Part shown: in pieces, positions 50,049 through 58,631 of the stretch
How positions within the stretch are numbered: the first letter of the stretch is position 1
How the letters are laid out: the number at the start of each line of letters is the position of its first letter
Assembly: GCA_944320295.1 (NCBI GenBank)
Contig: CALUGY010000005.1
Coordinates: 1-63,824, forward strand
Direction of reading: 5' to 3'
Source: an uncultured Bacteroides sp.
GTDB taxonomy: Bacteria > Bacteroidota > Bacteroidia > Bacteroidales > Bacteroidaceae
DNA length: 63,824 nucleotides
The notes under the pieces: model-generated
The model's database searches: none
What the model saw: the letters and a program-made list of their open reading frames with translations, nothing else
Told to the model about the DNA's origin: nothing
Program-made: the position numbers and the translations under genes

Positions 50049-52238
50049 ATGTCAAAAATGCGTTTTTTCGCCCTGCAAGAGCTGGCCAACCGCAAACCTC
50101 TTGAAGTTGTCCCGCCTTCCGACAAACTGTCCGACTATTACGGCAGCCATGTATTCGACCGAAAAAAAATGCAGGAATACCTGCCGCGAGAAGCTTATAA
50201 GGCTGTAACAAATGCCATTGAGAAAGGTACGCCTATCAACCGTGAAATGGCAGACCTCATCGCCAACGGCATGAAGAACTGGGCAAAATCCATGGGTGTC
50301 ACCCACTACACACATTGGTTCCAACCGTTGACCGATGGAACCGCCGAAAAGCATGATAGTTTCATTGAATTCGGCGAGGACGGAGATGTCATTGAAAGTT
50401 TCTCCGGTAAATTGCTTATACAACAGGAGCCAGACGCATCGTCATTTCCCAATGGCGGTATCCGCAATACATTCGAGGCACGCGGCTATACGGCATGGGA
50501 TGTGTCATCGCCCGCCTTTGTGGTAGACACGACACTATGTATCCCTACCATATTCATATCGTATACCGGCGAAGCCCTGGACTACAAGACCCCGCTGCTC
50601 AAAGCGCTGGCCGCCGTAGACAAAGCCGCCACCGAGGTGTGCCAGCTGTTCGACAAGAACGTGAGCCGCGTTTACGCCAACTTGGGCTGGGAACAAGAGT
50701 ACTTCCTCGTGGACTTGGCCCTGTATAACGCCCGGCCCGACCTTTGCCTGACAGGGCGCACGCTCATGGGCCACTCCTCAGCTAAAGACCAACAACTGGA
50801 GGATCACTACTTCGGCTCCATCCCGCCACGAGTAACGGCCTTCATGAAGGAGTTGGAGATAGAGTGTCATAAGCTGGGCATCCCCGTCAAGACGCGCCAC
50901 AACGAGGTGGCCCCCAACCAGTTTGAGCTGGCGCCCATCTTCGAGAACGTGAACCTGGCCAACGACCACAACCAGCTGGTGATGGACCTGATGAAACGCA
51001 TAGCCCGCAAGCACAACTTCGCCGTGCTGCTGCACGAGAAACCCTACCAGGGTGTGAATGGTAGCGGCAAGCACAACAACTGGTCGCTCTGCACCGACAC
51101 GGGCGTCAACCTGTTCGCCCCAGGCAAGAACCCGAAGGGGAACATGCTGTTCCTCACCTTTCTTGTCAACGTGCTGATGATGGTCTACAAGAACCAAGAC
51201 CTGCTGCGAGCCTCCATTGTCAGCGCGGGAAACAGCCACCGCTTGGGAGCCAACGAGGCACCTCCCGCCATTCTTTCCATCTTCCTGGGCAAGCAACTGT
51301 CCTCTGTGTTGAACGAGATTGCCCGCCAAGTGAGCGACACGAAAATGACAGCCGAGGAGAAGACGACTCTGAAGTTGGGCATCGGCCGCATCCCGGAAAT
51401 CTTGCTGGATACTACGGACCGCAACCGCACCTCGCCCTTCGCCTTCACGGGCAACCGTTTCGAGTTCCGCGCCGCAGGCTCTTCGGCCAACTGTGCCGCA
51501 GCCATGATAGCCATCAATGCCGCCATGGCCAGCCAGCTGGACGAGTTCAAGGTATCGGTGGACAAGCTGATGGAAGAGGGCGTAGGCAGGGACGAAGCCA
51601 TATTCCGCCTGCTAAAGGAGGCCATCATCGCCTCGGAACCTATCCGGTTCGAAGGTGACGGCTACTCCGAGCAATGGAAACAGGAAGCCGCACGTCGGGG
51701 ACTGACAAACATATGCCATGTGCCGGAAGCACTCATGCGCTACACCGACGCCCAGGCCCGCTCGGTGCTCATTGGCGAGCACATCTTCAACGAGACGGAG
51801 CTGAACAGCCGCGTGGAGGTGGAACTGGAGAAGTTTACCATGAAGGTGCAGATAGAGAGCCGGGTGCTGGGTGATTTGGCCATCAACCACATCGTGCCCA
51901 CGGCCGTCATCTACCAGAACAGGCTGCTTGAGAATCTGCGCGGACTGAGGGAGACCTTCACGTCGGAGGAGTACGACGTGCTGAGTGCCGACCGTAAGGA
52001 GCTCATCCGCGAGATATCGCAGCGCGTGACGGCCATCAAGCTACTGGTGCGCGACATGACTGAGGCGCGAAAAGTGGCCAACCACATGAAGGACTACAAA
52101 GACAGGGCCTTCGCTTACGAAGAAAACGTGCGCCCGTACCTGGACAGAATACGCGACCACATAGACCACCTGGAAATGGAGATAGACGACGAAATCTGGC
52201 CACTACCCAAGTACAGGGAACTACTTTTCACCAAATGA
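50049..52238 (+). CDS. glnN: Glutamine synthetase type III
   Basis: 729 residues from the ATG at 50049 (MSKMRF); the frame is open upstream but the promoter lies there. Makes glutamine from glutamate, ammonia and ATP. GSIII hallmarks: the N-terminal domain specific to the family (PLEVVPPSDKLSDYYGSHVFDRKKM), the metal-binding stretch WEQEYFLVD, the catalytic HNEVAPNQFELAP, and KPYQGVNGSGKHNNWSL. Much longer than GSI (about 470), a typical Bacteroidetes and cyanobacterial form. An operator-like inverted repeat lies in the promoter region. Confidence 0.95.
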   Translation: MSKMRFFALQELANRKPLEVVPPSDKLSDYYGSHVFDRKKMQEYLPREAYKAVTNAIEKGTPINREMADLIANGMKNWAKSMGVTHYTHWFQPLTDGTAEKHDSFIEFGEDGDVIESFSGKLLIQQEPDASSFPNGGIRNTFEARGYTAWDVSSPAFVVDTTLCIPTIFISYTGEALDYKTPLLKALAAVDKAATEVCQLFDKNVSRVYANLGWEQEYFLVDLALYNARPDLCLTGRTLMGHSSAKDQQLEDHYFGSIPPRVTAFMKELEIECHKLGIPVKTRHNEVAPNQFELAPIFENVNLANDHNQLVMDLMKRIARKHNFAVLLHEKPYQGVNGSGKHNNWSLCTDTGVNLFAPGKNPKGNMLFLTFLVNVLMMVYKNQDLLRASIVSAGNSHRLGANEAPPAILSIFLGKQLSSVLNEIARQVSDTKMTAEEKTTLKLGIGRIPEILLDTTDRNRTSPFAFTGNRFEFRAAGSSANCAAAMIAINAAMASQLDEFKVSVDKLMEEGVGRDEAIFRLLKEAIIASEPIRFEGDGYSEQWKQEAARRGLTNICHVPEALMRYTDAQARSVLIGEHIFNETELNSRVEVELEKFTMKVQIESRVLGDLAINHIVPTAVIYQNRLLENLRGLRETFTSEEYDVLSADRKELIREISQRVTAIKLLVRDMTEARKVANHMKDYKDRAFAYEENVRPYLDRIRDHIDHLEMEIDDEIWPLPKYRELLFTK

Positions 52239-52257
52239 CAACAAAGGGCAACAAGAC

Positions 52258-52296
52258 AAGCCCCCGGCATGGAAAAGCCTCCACCGCCGGGGGCTT
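52258..52296 (+). terminator. Glutamine synthetase III terminator
   Basis: An 11-bp stem AAGCCCCCGGC (52258-52268) with 52286-52296, followed by T run. Confidence 0.85.
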
Positions 52297-52430
52297 TTTT
52301 CATGTACCATAGCCCGATAGGCGAGTGCCATCAGGTACTACCGAAGGCGTCCGGACGAAACAGGCCAAATCTTTCCATACAATAGGGAGATATTTTTGCC
52401 TTTGTCTTGCCATGTTCGGTTTTTTCTTCC

Positions 52431-52438
52431 TACATTTG
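52431..52438 (+). promoter_or_regulatory. Promoter of CRP-family regulator (-7 box)
   Basis: TACATTTG, 32 nt upstream of the ATG. Confidence 0.6.
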
Positions 52439-52470
52439 TGCTTTATAACACAGTTTTATAACATTTATCT

Positions 52471-53172
52471 ATGCTCAGAATAAACTTATCGGAGGTGAAC
52501 GTACCCGCTTTGATAGCCGATATGTGGGCACCCCTGGATGCGGAGCAGCGCAGCTTCCTGGCTGAACAGTTCACGCTCCAAAGCTACAAGAAGAACGAGG
52601 TGATACATTGTGAAGGGGAGCCGCCCACCCACCTCATGTGCCTGCTCAAAGGTAAGGTCAAGATATACAAAGAAGGCGTGGGTGGACGGAGCCAAATCAT
52701 CCGCATGATCAAGCCCGTGGAATACTTCGGCTACCGGGCCTACTTTGCCAAAGAGGACTATGTAACGGCGGCCGCCGCCTTCGAGCCTTCGCTCATCTGC
52801 CTGATACCGATGACGGCGGTCATGACCTTGCTCCGGCAGAACAACGCCCTGGCCCTGTTCTTCATACGGGAGCTGGCCACGGACCTGGGCATAGCCGACG
52901 AGCGTACGGTCAATCTGACGCAGAAACACATACGCGGGCGACTGGCCGAGTCGCTCCTGTTCCTCAAGGAGAGCTACGGGCTTGAGGAGGACGAATCCAC
53001 GCTAAGCATTTACCTGTCGCGCGAGGACTTGGCCAACCTGTCGAACATGACGACCTCCAATGCCATTCGCACCCTGTCGCAGTTCGCCAACGAAAAACTG
53101 ATCGCCATAGACGGGCGCAAAATCAAACTCATCGACGAGGACAAGCTGAAGAAGATTAGTAAAATAGGATAG
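52471..53172 (+). CDS. CRP/FNR-family transcriptional regulator, probable Cur ortholog
   Basis: 233 residues: an N-terminal cyclic-nucleotide-binding-like beta barrel (about 25-140: LQSYKKNEVIHCEGEPPTHLMCLLKGKVKIYKEG) and a C-terminal winged helix (about 155-225: LSIYLSREDLANLSNMTTSNAIRTLSQFANEKLI). Its place directly after type III glutamine synthetase matches, as I recall, BT4338 (Cur, the B. thetaiotaomicron carbon-utilisation regulator that activates hundreds of genes including the EF-G2 gene); the window carries that EF-G2-like gene too. Assignment rests on synteny memory, so it is probable rather than certain. Starts its own operon with the hexosaminidase 3 nt downstream. Confidence 0.85.
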   Translation: MLRINLSEVNVPALIADMWAPLDAEQRSFLAEQFTLQSYKKNEVIHCEGEPPTHLMCLLKGKVKIYKEGVGGRSQIIRMIKPVEYFGYRAYFAKEDYVTAAAAFEPSLICLIPMTAVMTLLRQNNALALFFIRELATDLGIADERTVNLTQKHIRGRLAESLLFLKESYGLEEDESTLSIYLSREDLANLSNMTTSNAIRTLSQFANEKLIAIDGRKIKLIDEDKLKKISKIG

Positions 53173-53175
53173 ACC

Positions 53176-55617
53176 ATGAAGAGATTACTTACCATCGCAT
53201 TGACCTGGCTGAGCCTGTACGCCTGCCAACAACCCGGGCCGACGGCCAACACGTACCCCGTGATACCGCAGCCCAACTCACTCGTCCCCAAGGAGGGAAC
53301 ATTCCAGTTGAACAACCAAGTGACCATCAGCGTAGCCGGATGCACCAACGAGGTGCAGGCCATCGCCCAAGGCTTCTCCGACCGACTGCGGCTGACGGCC
53401 GGCATCGAGATGGACGTCACGGCGGAACAGGGGCCGGCAGACGGGTGCATCCGCTTCGTCCATACGGAGGGAATGGAGAAAGAGGCCTACCGCCTGTCCG
53501 TCTCCCCGCAGGGCATCACCGTCACGGCCACACAGCCCAACGGCTTCTACTACGGCGTACAGACGCTCTACCAACTGCTGCCCCCGGCCGTTTATGGCAC
53601 GCAGAGGGCACAGTCGGATGCCGACTGGTGCGTGCCGGCGGTGGAGATAGACGACGCCCCGCGCCTGCCCTATAGGGGACTGATGCTCGACGTGTGCCGC
53701 CACTTCTCGTCGCTCGAGTACATATATAAATATATCGACATGCTGGCCATGCACAAGATGAACGTGTTCCATTGGCACCTGACCGACGACCAAGGCTGGC
53801 GCATCGAGATAAAGAAGCACCCGCGCCTGACGGAGCACGCCTCGAAGCGCAAGCAGACCATGGTGGGCTACTACTACGAGAACTGGCCCTTGGTGTTCGA
53901 CGGGAAGGAGCACGGCGGATACTACACCCAAGAGGACATCCGCAAGGTGGTGGACTACGCCGCCGCACGCTACATCACCGTCATCCCGGAGATAGAAATG
54001 CCCGGACATGCCGTGGCCGCGCTGTCGGCCTACCCGCAACTGTCTTGCGACCCCACCCGCACGTACGAAGTGGAGGGCCGCTGGGGCATATTCAAGGAGG
54101 TGTTCTGCCCCCGCGAGGAGACGTTCCGCTTCCTGGAAGACGTGATAGACGAGGTGGTGGAACTGTTCCCCAGTCCCTACATCCACATCGGCGGGGACGA
54201 GTGCCCCAAGACGGCGTGGGAGCATTGCCCGCATTGCCAGGCGCTCATCCGCCAGCTCGGACTGCGTGACGACGTGACGCCCAACCCCGTCGACGGGAAG
54301 CGGCACACCAAGGAGGAGAAGCTGCAAAGCTACTTCGTGACCCGAATGGAAAAGTACATCAATGCCAAGGGCCGACGCATCATCGGCTGGGACGAGATAC
54401 TGGAGGGCGGACTGGCGCCCAACGCCACCGTCATGTCGTGGCGAGGCACGCAGGGGGGCATCAACGCCGCACGGGCGGGGCACGACGCCATCATGACGCC
54501 GAACCCCTTCGCCTACCTGGACCAGTATCAGGAGGAGCCGGACGCGGGCAACACCACCATCGGAGGCTACTTGACGCTGAAGAAGACGTACAGCTACAAC
54601 CCCGTGCCGGACGAGGCCGACTCGCTGCTGCACAAGCACGTCATCGGCCTGCAAGGAAACATGTGGAACGAGTACACGCAGACGGACGAACGTCGTGATT
54701 ACCAGACCTTCCCGCGCGCCGTGGCGCTGGCGGAGACCGGCTGGACACTCGATAGAAACAAGGACTGGAACTCCTTCTGCCAACGCATGGTGACGGACTT
54801 CGAGCGCATGGAGGCGCGCGGGGTCAAGGCGTGCCGCAACTTCTATGACGTGAACATCAACACGCGCCGCCACGGCGACACGCTGATGGTGGAACTCAGC
54901 ACATACTACCCCGGCGCGGAGATTCGCTACACCACCGACCGCACCGAACCCACCGCCGCATCCACGCTCTACACCGGCCCCTTCCCCTTGGAGGGCAAGC
55001 TGGACTTGAAGGCCGCCGCCTTCCTGCGGGGCCAGATGCTGGGGCGCGTCAGCAAAAAACACCTGTTCGGCAACTTGCTCGCCGGGAAGCCATATACCAC
55101 CGTACCTGCCACCGCCGGCCGGGACGGCGACACCTTCGACGCCAACGAGGTGCTGGGCGCCGACACCCTGACTCAGGGCCTGACGAACGGGAAACGGGGC
55201 GACCACTTCTCCTATACGGCGTGGTGCAACTTCTCCATGCAAAAGGGCCCGCGACAGGTGGTATTCACCGCCGACATGGGACGCACGCAACGCGTGGGCC
55301 GCGTGGTGTTCAACACGCTCTACAACGCCGCCTTCCGCATCCTGCCCGCCGGCGGGGCGGTGGTCGAAGTGTCCGACGATGGTAAAAACTTCCGACAGGT
55401 TGCAGCCACCGACTTCCACTTCACCTACCCTGCGGACAAGCGCCGGAAGACGTATAATTCCGTCCTGCGTTTCACCCCCGTGGACGCCCGCTACCTCCGC
55501 CTCACGGTGAAGCACGGCGGCATGATCCGCAACGGGGTCGACTGCCGGAAAGACACCCCGCAAGACCTCATTCCCGCCAACCTCTACATTGACGAGGTGG
55601 AGGCCTACGCCAACTGA
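53176..55617 (+). CDS. Beta-N-acetylhexosaminidase (GH20)
   Basis: 813 residues. Lipoprotein-like signal with LSLYAC. Domain order: GH20b beta domain (about 30-145), GH20 catalytic barrel (about 155-500, with RGLMLDVCRHF and the catalytic pair D341-E342 in IHIGGDECP), a linker, a chitobiase-like beta domain (about 565-625, with AEIRYTTDRTEPTAASTLYTGP) and a C-terminal F5/8-type carbohydrate-binding beta domain (about 655-805). Removes terminal GlcNAc or GalNAc from glycans such as mucin or chitin oligomers. Three nt after the regulator gene, so probably regulated together. Confidence 0.94.
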   Translation: MKRLLTIALTWLSLYACQQPGPTANTYPVIPQPNSLVPKEGTFQLNNQVTISVAGCTNEVQAIAQGFSDRLRLTAGIEMDVTAEQGPADGCIRFVHTEGMEKEAYRLSVSPQGITVTATQPNGFYYGVQTLYQLLPPAVYGTQRAQSDADWCVPAVEIDDAPRLPYRGLMLDVCRHFSSLEYIYKYIDMLAMHKMNVFHWHLTDDQGWRIEIKKHPRLTEHASKRKQTMVGYYYENWPLVFDGKEHGGYYTQEDIRKVVDYAAARYITVIPEIEMPGHAVAALSAYPQLSCDPTRTYEVEGRWGIFKEVFCPREETFRFLEDVIDEVVELFPSPYIHIGGDECPKTAWEHCPHCQALIRQLGLRDDVTPNPVDGKRHTKEEKLQSYFVTRMEKYINAKGRRIIGWDEILEGGLAPNATVMSWRGTQGGINAARAGHDAIMTPNPFAYLDQYQEEPDAGNTTIGGYLTLKKTYSYNPVPDEADSLLHKHVIGLQGNMWNEYTQTDERRDYQTFPRAVALAETGWTLDRNKDWNSFCQRMVTDFERMEARGVKACRNFYDVNINTRRHGDTLMVELSTYYPGAEIRYTTDRTEPTAASTLYTGPFPLEGKLDLKAAAFLRGQMLGRVSKKHLFGNLLAGKPYTTVPATAGRDGDTFDANEVLGADTLTQGLTNGKRGDHFSYTAWCNFSMQKGPRQVVFTADMGRTQRVGRVVFNTLYNAAFRILPAGGAVVEVSDDGKNFRQVAATDFHFTYPADKRRKTYNSVLRFTPVDARYLRLTVKHGGMIRNGVDCRKDTPQDLIPANLYIDEVEAYAN

Positions 55618-55644
55618 CGGCACACACATACACGGTTGATAATC

Positions 55645-55687
55645 ACGCCCGTACGCCATCGAAAGATGCGTACGGGCGTTCTTTTTT
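55645..55687 (+). terminator. GH20 terminator
   Basis: A 16-nt stem (55645-55660 with 55665-55679, one bulge) followed by TTCTTTTTT. Confidence 0.85.
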
Positions 55688-55699
55688 CCTGCGCCCGCA

Positions 55700-55855
55700 A
55701 GGGGGCGGTTGCCACGCACGTATGCAGGCCGATGCTACGGACGTGTGTAGGTCGTTGCTACACACGTGTGTCGTCGAGTGCTACGGACGTCCGTCGTCAG
55801 GGGCTGCGCACGTCCGTAGCATCGGCCTACGGACGTCCGTAGTAACGACCCCCTC
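55700..55855. repeat. Type-2 palindrome array (six units, 22-23 bp period)
   Basis: Six palindromes centred on ACGT at 55719.5, 55742.5, 55765.5, 55788.5, 55810.5 and 55833.5, i.e. 23, 23, 23, 22 and 23 bp apart, with motifs such as CACACGTGTG and CGGACGTCCG. The flanks GGGGGCGGTTGC (about 55701-55712) and GTAACGACCCCC are roughly inverted. In addition 55727-55745 and 55808-55826 are a perfect 19-bp inverted repeat. It lies in the 357-bp convergent gap after the GH20 terminator; the rest of the gap is the second terminator. Confidence 0.8.
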
Positions 55856-55892
55856 ACGGGCGGGGTTTCCACCCCCTTGCGGAAGGCACAAA

Positions 55893-55938
55893 AAAGCGCG
55901 CCCGTCCACCGGTTTTTCCGGCAGGCGGGCGCGCCTTT
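55893..55938 (-). terminator. Terminator of the GH57 gene
   Basis: A 12-bp GC-rich stem (55893-55904 with 55926-55938, one bulge) with an inner CCGG/CCGG step, followed on the minus strand by TTTTTTG. Confidence 0.8.
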
Positions 55939-55974
55939 CACCGAGGGGATGGAGACCCCTCCGGAGGGTCACTC

Positions 55975-57342
55975 CTATTGGTCAGTTTTCTTTACAGACG
56001 GTTTGCTGTGCTTGGCTGGTGCGGCCTTGGGCGTGGCGGCTGCCTTGCGTTCCTTCTTCTGGGCGGCTTGGGCTTTGGCCAGCTCCTTCTTCAGGGTTTC
56101 AATCTCCTCCCCCTGGTTGTGGATGGTGGTCAGCAGCGCGTTCAGCTCCTCGTTCTCCACGTCCACGGGATAGAGGGCGTCCACCCGCTTCATGAAGTCC
56201 GCCAGTATGTTCATGTAGTTGGTGAAGGCGTCGTAGGGCGACTCGTATATGCCCCGGTTCAGGCCCACCCCGCTGTTCTTGGTCGTCATGAAGCGGAAGT
56301 TGTTGCTGGCTTGCAGGTAGTCCCAGTCTTGCTTGATGCGGCGGTCGTCGCACAGGTGCACCCGCTCGGCCACGCTGTACAGCTTATTGAAGGCCTCCCG
56401 CTGCATGGCGTTGCCCAGCCAGCAGCTGGTGTCGCGCTCCTCGTCCGTCCACGACATGGGGTAAGGTACATCCAGGGACGACACCGACTTGAACTTCGCT
56501 ATCACCTCCGACGGCGTGGCGAAACTGATGCCCCTGGCCTTGGCACACTCGGGCAGGGCTTTCATGAATTCCAGTATGTTCGACGACAACGGTTGTGCCA
56601 CACCCAGCGCGCTAAGCTCCATGAAGATGTTGATGAGCTGTTCCTCAGGCGGCAGGGCGTTTATCTTGTCCATGTACGTGTCGGCAAAGAGCGGGTACTC
56701 GTCCCACTCGCTGTTGGAGAAGCGCAGGCTAATGTCGTCCGACAGGCGGAAGTCCCTGAGCAACAGCTTCAAGTTGGGGTTCATGTTGCTATGGTACAGA
56801 TAGTGGGGGCTTTTCCATCCCAGCACGTGCTTGGCGCCCTCGGTCAGTACTCCCTTGAAGCCCATCTCGGCTACCACGGCACCTATCTCGTCCGAATATA
56901 TCAGGCTGGAGTTACGGAACACCTTGGGCGCCTTGCCGAATACCTGCTTCATCTTGGCGGCCTGGCGTTTCACCTCCTCGCGGAAGCAGTCTTCGTTGGC
57001 CAGCGACGAGAGGCCGTGCGAGTACGGTTCTGCCAGGAACTCGCAACAGCCCGTGTCATTCAGTTGGTGCAACAGGTCTATCACGGCGGGAGCGTGTATC
57101 TCCAGCTGTTCCAGCGCCACGCCGGAAATGGACAGGGCCACCTTGAACGCCCCTTCCGACTTTTCTACCATCTCTATCAGGGCCTTCAAAGCCGGTATGT
57201 ACGACCGCTCCGCCACGTCGTTGATGCCCGTCTCGTTGGCATAGTCGTCATAATAATAGTGGTCATTTCCTATTTCAAAGAAACGATACCGCTTCAAGTG
57301 TATGATTTGGTGTATCTCAAAATAAAGACAAATGGTTCTCAT
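55975..57342 (-). CDS. GH57 family glycoside hydrolase (alpha-amylase type)
   Basis: 455 residues. GH57 barrel with the N-terminal EIHQIIHLKRYRFFEIGNDHYYYDDYAN; where homologs have HQPFR or similar, this one reads HQIIH. The nucleophile region is EFLAEPYSHGL, and conserved acidic and Trp-rich regions follow (FRNSSLIYSDEIG, FGVL-type). The C-terminal 60 residues are a Lys/Ala-rich coil. Cleaves alpha-1,4-glucans. Third gene of the glycogen operon, 11 nt after the GT4 gene. Confidence 0.88.
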   Translation of the reverse strand: MRTICLYFEIHQIIHLKRYRFFEIGNDHYYYDDYANETGINDVAERSYIPALKALIEMVEKSEGAFKVALSISGVALEQLEIHAPAVIDLLHQLNDTGCCEFLAEPYSHGLSSLANEDCFREEVKRQAAKMKQVFGKAPKVFRNSSLIYSDEIGAVVAEMGFKGVLTEGAKHVLGWKSPHYLYHSNMNPNLKLLLRDFRLSDDISLRFSNSEWDEYPLFADTYMDKINALPPEEQLINIFMELSALGVAQPLSSNILEFMKALPECAKARGISFATPSEVIAKFKSVSSLDVPYPMSWTDEERDTSCWLGNAMQREAFNKLYSVAERVHLCDDRRIKQDWDYLQASNNFRFMTTKNSGVGLNRGIYESPYDAFTNYMNILADFMKRVDALYPVDVENEELNALLTTIHNQGEEIETLKKELAKAQAAQKKERKAAATPKAAPAKHSKPSVKKTDQ

Positions 57343-57353
57343 AGCTTACATAT

Positions 57354-58616
57354 TTAATAGTTCTTTAATACGTTCTCGTACAGTCCGCGGATTTTCAGCG
57401 CCACCTTCTCCCATGTGATGCCGTCCACTTCCTTCTTTCCCTCCTCTTGCAGGTAGTGGAAGAGCGACGGGTTCGTGCAGATGGAGTGAATGGCATCGGC
57501 CAGGGCGTGGATGTCCCAGTAATCCACCTTGAACACCTTGTCAAGGATTTCACCGCATCCCGACTGTTTGGATATGATGGACGGCGTGCCGCATTGCATG
57601 GCCTCCAGCGGGGCGATGCCAAACGGCTCGGACACGGAGGGCATGACAAACACGTCGCTGTTCTTGTACACCTCGTACACCTGCTTCCCCTTCATGAAGC
57701 CGGGGAAGTGGAAGCGGTCGGCAATGCCGCGTTCGGCCGCCAAGTTGATCATGGCATTCATCATGTCGCCCGAACCGGCCATCACGAAGCGGATGTTGCG
57801 CGTGCGTTTCAGCACCATGGCAGCAGCCTCGACAAAGTATTCTGGCCCCTTCTGCATCGTAAGACGGCCCAAGAAAGTAACCACCTTCTCCTTTTCGTGT
57901 ACAGGACGCGGAATGTCCTGATATTCCTGCGGCAAGGGATACACGGCATTGTGCACGGCAAACACCTTGCGCGGGTCTTGGTGATACTCATTGATGACCG
58001 TGCGGCGCGTCAGCTCGGAAACGCACATGATGCAGTCGGCATAGTCCATGCCGTTCTTCTCCATGGCATATACCGTGGGATTCACCTTGCCGCGGGAACG
58101 GTCGAAGTCCGTGGCATGCACGTGAATGCACAGCGGCTTTCCACTAACCATTTTGGCATGCACACCAGCCGGATAAGTAAGCCAGTCATGAGCATGTATG
58201 ATGTCGAACTGCTGCTGGCGGGCCACTACCCCCGCAATGATGGAGAAGTTGTTTATCTCGTCATACAGGTTAGAAGGATAACCGCCGGCAAACTCCATGC
58301 AGCCTATGTCATTGACATGCATATATGAAAAGTCCGCATAAAGATGGTTACGCAGGTCGTAGTATAACTCCGGCGTCATACCCGCCCCCAAACGTCCTTT
58401 CAACCAATCGTAGTTTACATCACGCCATACGATAGGCACCTGGTTCATGCTGATGATGTTCAAGAACTTTTCTTCATCGCCGCAAGCTTTTGGCATACAA
58501 AGCGTGGTTTCCACGTCGCCTTGTACGCTCAGGCCCTTCGTGATTCCGTAAGTGGCGACGGCCAGACCGCCGTATATCTTGGGAGGAAATTCCCAACCAA
58601 ACATTAACACTTTCAT
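57354..58616 (-). CDS. Glycosyltransferase family 4 (glycogen synthase-like)
   Basis: 420 residues, GT-B fold. N-terminal MFGWEFPPKIYGGLAVATYGITKGL with the sugar-acceptor GG loop; HAHDWLTYPAG; and the C-terminal retaining EX7E motif EPFGIAPLEA (donor binding). It resembles the glycogen synthase type GT4/GT5 enzymes that extend alpha-1,4-glucan from ADP- or UDP-glucose. Between debranching enzyme and GH57, so part of a glycogen synthesis and breakdown operon. Exact donor not known. Confidence 0.88.
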   Translation of the reverse strand: MKVLMFGWEFPPKIYGGLAVATYGITKGLSVQGDVETTLCMPKACGDEEKFLNIISMNQVPIVWRDVNYDWLKGRLGAGMTPELYYDLRNHLYADFSYMHVNDIGCMEFAGGYPSNLYDEINNFSIIAGVVARQQQFDIIHAHDWLTYPAGVHAKMVSGKPLCIHVHATDFDRSRGKVNPTVYAMEKNGMDYADCIMCVSELTRRTVINEYHQDPRKVFAVHNAVYPLPQEYQDIPRPVHEKEKVVTFLGRLTMQKGPEYFVEAAAMVLKRTRNIRFVMAGSGDMMNAMINLAAERGIADRFHFPGFMKGKQVYEVYKNSDVFVMPSVSEPFGIAPLEAMQCGTPSIISKQSGCGEILDKVFKVDYWDIHALADAIHSICTNPSLFHYLQEEGKKEVDGITWEKVALKIRGLYENVLKNY

Positions 58617-58631
58617 TGTTCACCTCCTCTC

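Noticed and set aside
53278-55719. An 813-residue antisense frame over the GH20 gene
   Set aside because: A mirror frame produced by the high G+C and codon usage of the GH20 gene, composition skewed to Val, Arg, Gly and His; no family likeness.
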